DNA of 64,000 nt from JBCDGZ01 sp038750655. GTDB lineage: Bacteria > Bacteroidota > Bacteroidia > Chitinophagales > Saprospiraceae. Shown here piece by piece: positions 35,103-44,705 of this stretch. The notes below the pieces were generated by a model. That model was not told where the DNA came from, ran no database searches, and was given only the letters and a program-made list of their open reading frames with translations. Within the stretch, counting starts at the first letter, position 1, and the number at the start of each line of letters is the position of its first letter. The stretch covers positions 21,430 to 85,429 of the forward strand of contig JBCDGZ010000011.1 in assembly GCA_038750655.1 (NCBI GenBank). The letters are read 5' to 3'. The translations under genes were made by a program, and so were the position numbers.

Positions 35103-38100
35103 ATGGCAGATATTAAAAATCTGAAGCTCAATCTCAATATTGTAGACTACAACTTCCGTCTTGTCGAAAACGCTCAAATTGAACTGGAAGAGCTTGAACG
35201 ATTGGAATCTATTGTCGAAGAAACAAAAGTGGCCTATTCCGCTCCATTCGAGCGGACCTATGATGAGTTGAAAGACCAGCTGCTGCCGGACGGCAAGTAC
35301 CGAATTAGGGTAAGCGCAGCGGGGCTAGAAACGCAGGAACGGATTATCACGATCCACAATCGGAAGGTTAAAGAGCGTTTTGTTCTTGGAGAGGAAGGCA
35401 TGAAGTACTACCATGTGAATAATATGCGGATGCCAGTAGCAGAGGATAACAACACGCTTGTGATAAGATTGATCAATGGCGTTAGTGAGGAGGAGGAGCG
35501 CAAATTGATGGCCAGTCTTGAGAAACGGTTTAAGATTGAAACCAGTCAATTGGATGAAGATCAAGAGGATCAAGGCTTTCGTCTGCTCCATTTGCCAGAA
35601 AAATTTACGGCTAAAAAGCGAGAAACGCTGCTCAAAAAACTGTACAAGGATAAGAAAATTGCTGATCACGGAATCGTTCTGCATCGGAATGAGGAGGAAG
35701 GCGGAATTGAATTTGTCAATAATGAAATCCTCGTAGGTTTCCAGCCCGGAGCGCCTATTGCTGCGGTGAGTCAACTGCTAGAAGAGATCGATGCAGAGAT
35801 CGTGAGTACTTCTTTTAATGAAAACAACCTGTACCTGCTGCGTTTCCCGCTTGATATTGGCTACAACATCCTTGACTTTTGTAATAAATTAGATGATCAC
35901 GAACTAGTGGCGTTTGCTCATCCTAATAGCGGGGGGAATTGCCAGTATTATCAGGTCAATCCAACGGATTATCTGGTGCCGGAGCAGTGGCACCTCAACC
36001 TGGTTAATCTGCCTCAAGCCTGGAATGCCCTGGAAGCAGGCAATGATCCTGGGGTGAGCCAGGGCGATCCGAATGACATTTCGTTTGGCAGTGCTAAAAT
36101 TGCTATCTGCGTTATTGACTCCGGCTTGCATTCGATAACTATTGGAGGCAACACTTTTTCAAAGCATCCGGACCTGGCGGGTACGGTTACCGATGGACAG
36201 ACGAAGATGATTGGTTGGTATGACTTTAATAATATGGTCGCCAACAATGACAATCCTCGCAGTGGTCATGGTATGGGCTGTGCAGGAGCCTCATCAGCCA
36301 ATGGCAATAATGTGCCCAACAATGGCGCCGTCACCTACGGATTGACAGGAGCCGCCCCCAATACACGTACCATTGGGGTGATGAATGGTAGCACTGCAGT
36401 GGCTTATGAGAATGCTTTTCGTTGGTCTGCGGGCTTCCGACTTTTACTCCCTGCAACGACGCCGCTGCCCCCGGCACAGAGCGCCGATATAATCAGTAAT
36501 AGCTGGGGAAACAGCAGTGCTGCTATTCAAGCGGCCTGCATTCGAGCCTTCAATTTCCTAACGACCTTCGGACGGGGAGGTAGAGGAACGTTGATCCTTT
36601 TTGCGGCCGGGAATGCCCAAGCTCCAGCCGCCGTTACACTCGTTAATCCACTAGCTGCTGATCCTCGTACTTTATGCATCGGTGCATCTTCATTGATGAA
36701 TGATGGAATCACCGAGCGCTTTTCAGATTTCACCTGCTTTGGTGACGAAGTGGATGTTGTTGCACCTTCGCACGATCAATACGCAGTCGGTAATTTTCGG
36801 CAAACTACCCACCAACCTCCCGCCAATTACGGAGCACTGAGCATGTCAGAACATCGAGGAGGGAACATCAATAATTCTAGTATATCGTTTTCTCGCCTGA
36901 GCGTCACCTCGGTTGCTGCTTCTCCAACGGTGACTATGAGGAGTGTTTATACTTTTCAAAATGGCCAAACAGTTATCTTCACCCGTCCGGGAAATCCAGG
37001 CCATCGGGCCAGAACTATCGCCGCCGGAGGGGTCAATGTAGCTACCAGACAGTTGACCTTTACCGCCAATATGGGCGCGCCTAACTTAGCATCAGGCTTT
37101 ACCGTTATGCCCCTCAGTCGGCCGACCACCCTGGCTGCCAATGCCCTAGCCGGGGCCACCCAGCTCAGCCTGGTCAGCACGGTGGGATATGCACCTGGGC
37201 ATGAGGTACTGATCGGTACGCCTGGTACAGCAGCTAGTGAGATACATCGGATCGTGAGTGTGAATAGTTTAACCAACACCATCACCATCAATGCTGGCTT
37301 GGCGGGGCCCCACAATGCCATACCAGCGCCTGCTGCTCCCGTAAATATTGTTGATGAATTAAAGAGAATCGATAAGGCCAATATGCCCGGTGGCGTGGGT
37401 CAAATGAGTACCACTCTGCAACAGGGTACAGCGGCTGGAACGCTGCAAATCCAAGTCAATGATGCCAACGGCTTTGTGAATGGGCAGCAGATTTTATTCC
37501 GTAATCCTGGTGATCCTAACCATCGGGTGCGGACAATCGCCACCGTTGATAGTGCTCAGTTTATTACCCTACAAACCGCTGTCGGAGCTGCATTTGGCGC
37601 AGGAACAGTGATTCAGGGGATTACCAATCTCACCTTTGTACCAACCCTGACCCTCAACGCCAATCCTCCTGGTGGTGGAGTACCCAATAGTGTACTGCGG
37701 GTGTCGACCACTGTTGGCTTTGTCATGGGGCAGAATGTACTGATTGGAACGCCGGGGACGGCTGGTAGCGAAATTCGTCAGATCAATAATGTAAACCCTG
37801 CCACCAACGAAATCACCGTCGTCCCCGCTATTGCCAATGCGCATACGGTTGCTCCTGTCACTACCATTCATGTTGTCGGCGGTGCTATACAAACGACTCT
37901 GGCAGCAGCTTCTCTTGCCGGAACCAACAACATTACTGTAGCGAGTACTGCTGGCTTTCAAGTAGGGCAAGCAGTAATCATCGGTACGGTAGGGGGAGGA
38001 ACAGGCAACCCCGCCATTGCCGATCCGCAACGGTGCGACAAGCTGGTGATCGCCCATATCCCCAATGGCAATACTCTGGTGTTGGCCACCTTCAAGGGAG

Positions 38101-41100
38101 CGGCGACCGTCTACCCACATGCGATGGGGGTAGCAGTAGTAGGTGGAGCAGCCAATTTCAGAACAACGATGGGAGGGACCTCTTTTGCAACACCACTAGT
38201 GGCGGGGATCACAGGGCTGGTCTTATCTGCCAACCCTCACCTCACCTGGATTGAAGTTAGAAGTATTCTTCGTTCGACAGCTAATCAATTGGACCTGACT
38301 TTTCCGGGCTTACCCTACGCAGGGAATGCTGGACTTGGTCGCCTGGCCATTGTCGTGAATGCTGCTGCGGGGCGGAATGCTAATGTTGGGATTTGGGAAG
38401 ATATTAATGGGGTTGATACCCGACTACCCGGCGGGGCCGGCCCGAATGGGGCGGCTGGTGCTCCGGTACATAACGAATTTTATGGCTATGGTCGGATCAA
38501 CGCTCAAGCCGCGGTACAAGCCGCTTTCAACTATGATCATGATCAGCGGGATTTGATGATCCGCAATCATTTGCAGGATGATGGTAAGGTAGAAACCGAT
38601 GTTGCCACGCTTCAAATCAAGAGCCCTGATATATGGATTCGGAATACGGCGCCCGGCGCAGATGCTGATCCCAGCTACGGTAGCCCAACTGATCCTTTTA
38701 CCCCCGGAGGATTCAACCAGGACGGACCGCATCAAAAGCCCGTTAGAGACGGCAACCGCTGGATTTACGCCCGAGTGAGCAATAGAGGAAATACGCTGCG
38801 GAGTCTGGACGCCTGGGTACGGTTCTACGTTGCTGTAACTTCTGGAGATGAAGATTTTATCTATCCACAACAATGGGCCGAAGCCCTCCCCATCGGAAAC
38901 ATTACCAATACCAGTCATCTCTATTTTATCGGCAGTGTGCCTATATTTGGTACCGCTGCCGGAGCCACGGTCGCTGCCGTACAGCCTCCAGGTATACCTG
39001 CGCTGCCGCTAACCCCAGGCACCAATAATCATCGTTTCATTGGTCCGGGTGCTTTTTATACGGCACAGATGCAGTGGAATCGGGCCAATATCCCCACTTT
39101 GCCTTTTCCTCATCCTGCGGTTCGGCTAGTGCAGCCAACAGTAGCGGGAGATATGACAATCAATGTGTCCAACACACACGGATTTTTTGCTGGGCAGGTG
39201 GTCTTATTCGGCGTGCCCGGCTCGGCTAATCACCGTCAGCGGACGGTTCAGAGCAAAACGGACTTCACCCTTACCTTTACGGCCTCCGTAGGTGCTGCCT
39301 TTGCCGTACCCGTACCACCTGCGGCTCCTCAGGAAATCATCGGCCTCTCAGCCACCCAAGTCAACATCGCCACCGCGGCAGTCGCCGCCGCTACGACCAT
39401 AGAAGTGGCAACCTCATACGGCTTCATCAACGACCGCTACATCCTTATCGGAGCAGCGGGCAGCGCCAATAGCGAACTCTGTCGCATCGTTTCCATCAGC
39501 CGCCCCGCCGCGGGCAATCACGTCTTGACCATCACCCCGGCGCTCTCCAATGGCCACGGGGCGGGTCAGCCGATCACGCAGCTGCAAGGGAAGGTAGAGA
39601 TCTACCTACTGGCCGAGGTATCGCCCCACGATGGCCTACTCGCTGGTGATCGTCCGGCGAATAATAATAACATCAGCTATCGCAAAATATCGCTGGTGCC
39701 GGAGGTTTTGTTTTTGGACAGCACCGGAGCTAGCCCGCTGCCGAAGAAAATTCAAGTCAATACCAACGGTAATAATGTAAATGTTCCTTTCCGTCTTCAG
39801 GTGCGCGATTCTGAGAATTTTAATGTCGAGGATGTTTTTATTGAAGTTATTCGGCAGCAAGCCAATCCTGCGAACAATGAAGTGGTGACTTTCAAATATT
39901 ATCCTGCGGCCGGAGGCAACCCTGCGGCTTGGAAACTCGACGATGCCGTGCAGACCTGGTTGGTACTGAATGCTCCCGTCGATGAAGCGGCGGTAGCTGT
40001 CCTGACGGGGGCCAATGATGATGTACGCTTCAACGGAGATTTTGATATTACCAATGCCCACACGGGTATTCAAATCAACGTGACGGTCAAAGGGACTTAC
40101 AGCCCCAGCGGTGCTGCCGTTCCGTTCAGCCATACCGAAACCTGCGATATTACGGTCTTTACGGTCGCTAACCTTCCTGGTGGCGGTGCAGCCGCTATCC
40201 AGAATGGTACGGGCACTCAGGTCCTGGCGGGTACTCAGCGGATGCACGTATTTGCCGATATGGCCAACCTGGAGCAAACGCAGGCCCAAGCCTATGGCAT
40301 TGTCAACAGCGAGCGCTTCCGCTTGACTAGTAACTTTACAACGGCAAGCAATCCAGGGGTGAACGTTCGGGCATTTGCCGTCTTGGACAGCCTGGTATTT
40401 ATGCAACGCAATCTAACGGATAACACTATTAATCTTGTCCTCCGTCCGATTCGGCAGGCCCAGATTGGCTTTACAAGAGTCAAATATTTTATTTACCGAG
40501 GGCTACAAGAAGCCGATTTTGTCAGCGCCGGTAATCCACTAGAGGCTCGGGCTTCGACCGGGTCCCCTGTCGGTGATTTTCTAGATTCGCTGCATGCCGT
40601 TCAGGCTATTCGTGCTCCGGGAGTCAATCTGCCTTTGACGGCTTTAGGTTGGGACCCTGCCAATCAGCCCGCCAATGATTTACTGGATCATTATTTTTAC
40701 AATTCCAATCCAGCGGTACAGCTACCCGTAGTGAAAAAAGGAATGACCTTGGGTAAATTCAATAATCCGACTGCGGCAGATGAATTTGGATTTGAGATTA
40801 TTCTCGCAGAAAATTATTATCCCTTAAGTCTCTCCAATATCAGAGCCAAGGAATTTATCCTCGATGTATCTGCCATTACCAATGCAGATGAAAAACGCTG
40901 GAAGCGGGAAGACATCCTTAACTACGTTGATCCGGCGGCCTATTTTGGTATGCATTTCTATACCAACGTAGAAATTCCCGACCCGGCAAATGTTGACCCC
41001 AATGTCATTCAAACTCTGAGAAGAAGTGGAACGAACATTTACACTGATATTGTCAGTAAGTTCTTTACGAAGAATACCCTTTATGTGGATATTCGCAACG

Positions 41101-44100
41101 AGAGTGGGTATTCCTACAATTATTACGATAATTATACCGTCAATACAGCCGGAGTAAACAATGGCACCTCGCTCAAAACCGGCGTTATTCCTCCTGCTAC
41201 CACGGCCCTGACTTCGAGAAAATACAATACGCAGAATTGGCCGATCATCATACAGGACAATTCCCTTTCCCCAGCCCTTTCTGATAACAACTTCAATAAC
41301 ATTTATGTACAACTGCGTCGAGCCGATAATGGTGATCCCATTATTTACTTAGAATATGGTTTTGCGATTACAGGAACAACGGCTGGCAGCAACTATTTCA
41401 TCCGAGGAACAGAACTGCAAAATCAATCTGTTGTTGATGCGATTAACCCGGCAACTAACCTGATTACTGTTCGAAATAATTTGGTGGGTACTGTCAATGT
41501 TGGCGATGTGATTCACCTTATTGGATGTGATCATCGTAGTGCGAATAAAGCTTACATCGCCACTGCGGTTGCGGCCAATGGTGGCAACCCCGCCTTTACA
41601 GATATTACCGTACAGGCAGGCACCATCGATCCTGCTGCCAATGCAGGAGCCCTGGGCAGCATCGGCTACGGAGATTGGTTATTGCCCACAGGCTTCTCCT
41701 ATCCCAACCAAGCTGTCGCTGCTAGTCCCAACCAGAAACTGGATGTCTCCTATGTGATCAAAATGAGATACTGTCGCCACATTAATCCAATGGTCAGCGA
41801 TATTGTTGGAATTAATCAGGCGAGCAAGACCATTACCATTCGAGGAGATTATACCGCTCAGCTCAACGGAGGCCAATCTATTCTGGTCCGTAAAGCAGCA
41901 CTGGGGGCAGCCAATAATAACCAGAGCTTCACCATTGCTATCAACGGGGTGAGCCTGAGTGGAGCCAATACGACCCTGACTGTACTGGAAAACATCCCTG
42001 CTGCCTTCGCTGGCGGACCAACCGACGGAGAAGTGGTTATGAACCCCAATCGAGTGGTGAATACCCATCGCTACACGGATAACGTATTCGGCCCCTTATC
42101 TTCCCTAGTGAAGTCAGTGACCATCAATGCCATTGTTGTTATCGGCCCCGCTAGTGCTACACTGACTATTAGTGGTAATCATACCAGCGACGTCTTGGTA
42201 GGGAACAGCATTTCCATCATTAATTCTGCAAATAATAATGGTCGGTATACGGTAACTGCCTCCGTTCTGAACGCTGGCAATACCGACATTACTATTGCTA
42301 CACCCGCAGCCTTAAATGCTGCAGTTGATGGTAAAGTGTCTTTCCTCTATTCCCTTTGGAATTCCGACAAGCCCACCAAGTGGCTCACCGGCTTTGATAA
42401 ACGCTTTTTGGACATGACCAATGATCCGCTTGATAATCCGACGACGCCACTGCGCGACTTTTCCTACCTCGGACAAACGGGCGTAGCCATCGAACCAGAT
42501 CGAGCTATTTTCTTCCTTTCTCCTATCGACTTTTTCAAACAGCCGGCTAATAATGACATCGCTGTAGAAATTGTCAATATGAACGGAGGAACATCGGATC
42601 AAGATACCTTCTGGGGAGCCATGCAGGCGCAAAACCAGCGCTTGAAGCTCAACGCAACCATGCTGCGACTCAATCCTGGGGGAGGGGAAATACTGGTCCC
42701 TATATTTGACTTTGAGGACGATCCTGCAGATGCAGTAAGTGACATAAAAAAAGAAAATTTCCTGGCGCTCTGTTTGACCAAAGCGGAATTCGTTGAGCTG
42801 ATCGATGCTGCCCAGACCACTTTCAAAGAGTATCACGACATTTACTTCAACCTCCGAAACGAGCAAATGCTTACGGATTTGAATGGCATAAATTATCGGC
42901 AGTACGAGGTGGTGATCAGCGGGCACGCTTATAATGCCAATGGCGATTTGATTTCTATCGAAGCCAAGCCTGCCAACCCGGTACAGGTGCTTGCCCAAGC
43001 CGATGACCGGGTAGTTTTCTCTTCGGAAGATTTTGCCAATTTGGAAATTATCAGTGATGCTACAGAGGATTATGAAGAAGGCTTCCGTACTAATCAGGAG
43101 GCGCTGAATATTCTGGGCGCTAATATTCCTCTGCAAAACATTGTCAATAATTTCGATACGGACCTCAATGCGATCGTTAATGATTTGGTCGCCATAAAGA
43201 ACTTGATAGAAACCCGGGCAGAACTACTGTGGACCACCGCTATTGCTCAGGCAGATACCGCTGGGGCTAGCCCCTTTGATGATCGGCCACTGTACTGGGC
43301 GCGCTTGCACATGCGGGTCTCCATTCGCAGGCACGCCTTCTTGAAGACGCAGCGCAGAGCGATCAGGGAGATGATTGAAATTTTGGAACAACATTCTAGA
43401 GGATTGCAAACAGTGGATTTCTCGGGAAGTGGTAGTGCTACCCACAAAGTGCTGTTATTGGGCTTCGATCCGTTTGAGTTTAGTAGCAACATCAAACAAA
43501 GCAATCCTGCTGGCGCTTCGGCGTTGCACCTGCACGGTAAAACGGCAAGCAATGCAACCAACTCTAAGAGTGCCTATATTCAGACGGCGGTATTCCCCGT
43601 TCGGTACGGAGATTTTAATAATGGTATTGTAGAAAGATTTATCCAACCTTTCCTAGACGGAACGACTCCGGTTGATATGATCATCACGGGTAGCCAGGAC
43701 ATCGATGTCTTTTTTAATATCGATCGATTTGCCAGTAAATACCGAGATCCTACCTTGACTGATAACTTGAATAGACTAGGTGGTAAGGCCAAATTCTATA
43801 CCATCAGAAATAATAAAGTCAAACGGGCGGGCACCATTTTCCTACCGCAGTTTTACGAAACGACTTTACCCTTTGCCGATATGATTGCACCTGGTGGACG
43901 CTTGGATAATAATCGGGTGGTCTATAATCAGGAGTATACAACCAGTAATCCTGCGGATTTCGCGCCGTCTTCTGGCCAAGGTTCAGGTATTGTACAAATC
44001 GCTGGTCCTCAGCCTGGCCATAGAGCTCGTGGTGGCTCGGGAGGGGTCTTCCTCTCTAATGAGATTTTCTACAGGATAGCTCACATACGGACTAAGCTGT

Positions 44101-44237
44101 CTGCTGCTACACGAACCGGGCACCTACATATGCCCAAATTACAGCAGAATCCTGGCGATGACTTTAGCGTAGTCGACACCACCACATTAGTTAACGATAC
44201 CGCAACAATCATTGGAGATGCTTTGGACAATATCTAA
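35103..44237 (+). CDS. Giant 3044-residue protein with interrupted subtilisin domain and pyroglutamyl-peptidase-like C-terminus
   Basis: No signal peptide or membrane helix is seen. In order: a beta-sandwich (1-98), a duplicated prodomain-like region (about 115-290), and an S8 catalytic domain with Asp339 (CVIDSG), His389 (RSGHGMGCAG), Asn504 (FAAGN) and Ser1027 (GGTSFATP). The gap from His to Ser is 638 residues; much of the excess is a run of beta-repeats (about 590-1015) with motifs such as VSTVGYAPGHEVLIGTPG. More such repeats follow at about 1340-1500 and 2100-2400. Residues about 2780-3012 match pyroglutamyl-peptidase I (LLLGFDPFEFS, GGVFLSNEIFY, GHLHMP) but with Ser2985 for the catalytic Cys and Asp2874 for the Glu. 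It overlaps the next gene by 20 bp. Confidence 0.9.
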   Translation: MADIKNLKLNLNIVDYNFRLVENAQIELEELERLESIVEETKVAYSAPFERTYDELKDQLLPDGKYRIRVSAAGLETQERIITIHNRKVKERFVLGEEGMKYYHVNNMRMPVAEDNNTLVIRLINGVSEEEERKLMASLEKRFKIETSQLDEDQEDQGFRLLHLPEKFTAKKRETLLKKLYKDKKIADHGIVLHRNEEEGGIEFVNNEILVGFQPGAPIAAVSQLLEEIDAEIVSTSFNENNLYLLRFPLDIGYNILDFCNKLDDHELVAFAHPNSGGNCQYYQVNPTDYLVPEQWHLNLVNLPQAWNALEAGNDPGVSQGDPNDISFGSAKIAICVIDSGLHSITIGGNTFSKHPDLAGTVTDGQTKMIGWYDFNNMVANNDNPRSGHGMGCAGASSANGNNVPNNGAVTYGLTGAAPNTRTIGVMNGSTAVAYENAFRWSAGFRLLLPATTPLPPAQSADIISNSWGNSSAAIQAACIRAFNFLTTFGRGGRGTLILFAAGNAQAPAAVTLVNPLAADPRTLCIGASSLMNDGITERFSDFTCFGDEVDVVAPSHDQYAVGNFRQTTHQPPANYGALSMSEHRGGNINNSSISFSRLSVTSVAASPTVTMRSVYTFQNGQTVIFTRPGNPGHRARTIAAGGVNVATRQLTFTANMGAPNLASGFTVMPLSRPTTLAANALAGATQLSLVSTVGYAPGHEVLIGTPGTAASEIHRIVSVNSLTNTITINAGLAGPHNAIPAPAAPVNIVDELKRIDKANMPGGVGQMSTTLQQGTAAGTLQIQVNDANGFVNGQQILFRNPGDPNHRVRTIATVDSAQFITLQTAVGAAFGAGTVIQGITNLTFVPTLTLNANPPGGGVPNSVLRVSTTVGFVMGQNVLIGTPGTAGSEIRQINNVNPATNEITVVPAIANAHTVAPVTTIHVVGGAIQTTLAAASLAGTNNITVASTAGFQVGQAVIIGTVGGGTGNPAIADPQRCDKLVIAHIPNGNTLVLATFKGAATVYPHAMGVAVVGGAANFRTTMGGTSFATPLVAGITGLVLSANPHLTWIEVRSILRSTANQLDLTFPGLPYAGNAGLGRLAIVVNAAAGRNANVGIWEDINGVDTRLPGGAGPNGAAGAPVHNEFYGYGRINAQAAVQAAFNYDHDQRDLMIRNHLQDDGKVETDVATLQIKSPDIWIRNTAPGADADPSYGSPTDPFTPGGFNQDGPHQKPVRDGNRWIYARVSNRGNTLRSLDAWVRFYVAVTSGDEDFIYPQQWAEALPIGNITNTSHLYFIGSVPIFGTAAGATVAAVQPPGIPALPLTPGTNNHRFIGPGAFYTAQMQWNRANIPTLPFPHPAVRLVQPTVAGDMTINVSNTHGFFAGQVVLFGVPGSANHRQRTVQSKTDFTLTFTASVGAAFAVPVPPAAPQEIIGLSATQVNIATAAVAAATTIEVATSYGFINDRYILIGAAGSANSELCRIVSISRPAAGNHVLTITPALSNGHGAGQPITQLQGKVEIYLLAEVSPHDGLLAGDRPANNNNISYRKISLVPEVLFLDSTGASPLPKKIQVNTNGNNVNVPFRLQVRDSENFNVEDVFIEVIRQQANPANNEVVTFKYYPAAGGNPAAWKLDDAVQTWLVLNAPVDEAAVAVLTGANDDVRFNGDFDITNAHTGIQINVTVKGTYSPSGAAVPFSHTETCDITVFTVANLPGGGAAAIQNGTGTQVLAGTQRMHVFADMANLEQTQAQAYGIVNSERFRLTSNFTTASNPGVNVRAFAVLDSLVFMQRNLTDNTINLVLRPIRQAQIGFTRVKYFIYRGLQEADFVSAGNPLEARASTGSPVGDFLDSLHAVQAIRAPGVNLPLTALGWDPANQPANDLLDHYFYNSNPAVQLPVVKKGMTLGKFNNPTAADEFGFEIILAENYYPLSLSNIRAKEFILDVSAITNADEKRWKREDILNYVDPAAYFGMHFYTNVEIPDPANVDPNVIQTLRRSGTNIYTDIVSKFFTKNTLYVDIRNESGYSYNYYDNYTVNTAGVNNGTSLKTGVIPPATTALTSRKYNTQNWPIIIQDNSLSPALSDNNFNNIYVQLRRADNGDPIIYLEYGFAITGTTAGSNYFIRGTELQNQSVVDAINPATNLITVRNNLVGTVNVGDVIHLIGCDHRSANKAYIATAVAANGGNPAFTDITVQAGTIDPAANAGALGSIGYGDWLLPTGFSYPNQAVAASPNQKLDVSYVIKMRYCRHINPMVSDIVGINQASKTITIRGDYTAQLNGGQSILVRKAALGAANNNQSFTIAINGVSLSGANTTLTVLENIPAAFAGGPTDGEVVMNPNRVVNTHRYTDNVFGPLSSLVKSVTINAIVVIGPASATLTISGNHTSDVLVGNSISIINSANNNGRYTVTASVLNAGNTDITIATPAALNAAVDGKVSFLYSLWNSDKPTKWLTGFDKRFLDMTNDPLDNPTTPLRDFSYLGQTGVAIEPDRAIFFLSPIDFFKQPANNDIAVEIVNMNGGTSDQDTFWGAMQAQNQRLKLNATMLRLNPGGGEILVPIFDFEDDPADAVSDIKKENFLALCLTKAEFVELIDAAQTTFKEYHDIYFNLRNEQMLTDLNGINYRQYEVVISGHAYNANGDLISIEAKPANPVQVLAQADDRVVFSSEDFANLEIISDATEDYEEGFRTNQEALNILGANIPLQNIVNNFDTDLNAIVNDLVAIKNLIETRAELLWTTAIAQADTAGASPFDDRPLYWARLHMRVSIRRHAFLKTQRRAIREMIEILEQHSRGLQTVDFSGSGSATHKVLLLGFDPFEFSSNIKQSNPAGASALHLHGKTASNATNSKSAYIQTAVFPVRYGDFNNGIVERFIQPFLDGTTPVDMIITGSQDIDVFFNIDRFASKYRDPTLTDNLNRLGGKAKFYTIRNNKVKRAGTIFLPQFYETTLPFADMIAPGGRLDNNRVVYNQEYTTSNPADFAPSSGQGSGIVQIAGPQPGHRARGGSGGVFLSNEIFYRIAHIRTKLSAATRTGHLHMPKLQQNPGDDFSVVDTTTLVNDTATIIGDALDNI

Positions 44238-44691
44238 ATCGATACTACTGATTGCCGTATTGAGCCTACTAGCTTGGACAGAACTTGTGGCCCAACCGGG
44301 CTGCGGCCAGCTGCTGGTCCAATTTGCCGCGCCTGCGCCTCCCTTGGCAGAACTAAAGATCAAGGGGTACTGCTGCCGACCCGAAAAAAAGAAGTGCCAT
44401 CGGCTGGCCAACTACCAAATCCGTCGTACCGAAACGCTGCTCTACATCGACCACTACGAAGGATTGCACGAGATCAGCATCAAGCGAAACGGGAAAAAGA
44501 TGAAATTGAAAATTGACAATATAAAGTGCTCAGAAAACTACCTGATCGATGAGCTGCGGTGGGAGCCTGGACAATTTGACGTACAGCTGAACACCGAACA
44601 ATTACAACGGACGCCCGACAATACTGACCAGCGCTATCCGTGTAGCGCCTGCCTCAGGATTCCTTTTAACCAATTTGTAAAAGAACACTAA
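44218..44691 (+). CDS. Small exported Cys-rich protein in the giant-protein operon
   Basis: A 157-residue protein starting MLWTISKSILLIAVL, with a signal peptide to about residue 26 (LVAQ). The mature part has eight or so Cys, including PGCG, GYCCRPEKKKC, a single CSENY, and CSACLRIP, which suggests disulfides or a metal site. I do not recognise the family. The ATG at 44218 is preferred to the TTG at 44212. It overlaps the end of the giant protease gene and precedes the next giant by 14 bp, so it is firmly within the operon. Unlike its giant neighbours it clearly has an export signal. Confidence 0.8.
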   Translation: MLWTISKSILLIAVLSLLAWTELVAQPGCGQLLVQFAAPAPPLAELKIKGYCCRPEKKKCHRLANYQIRRTETLLYIDHYEGLHEISIKRNGKKMKLKIDNIKCSENYLIDELRWEPGQFDVQLNTEQLQRTPDNTDQRYPCSACLRIPFNQFVKEH

Positions 44692-44705
44692 ATCCCGATA
44701 AAGAT

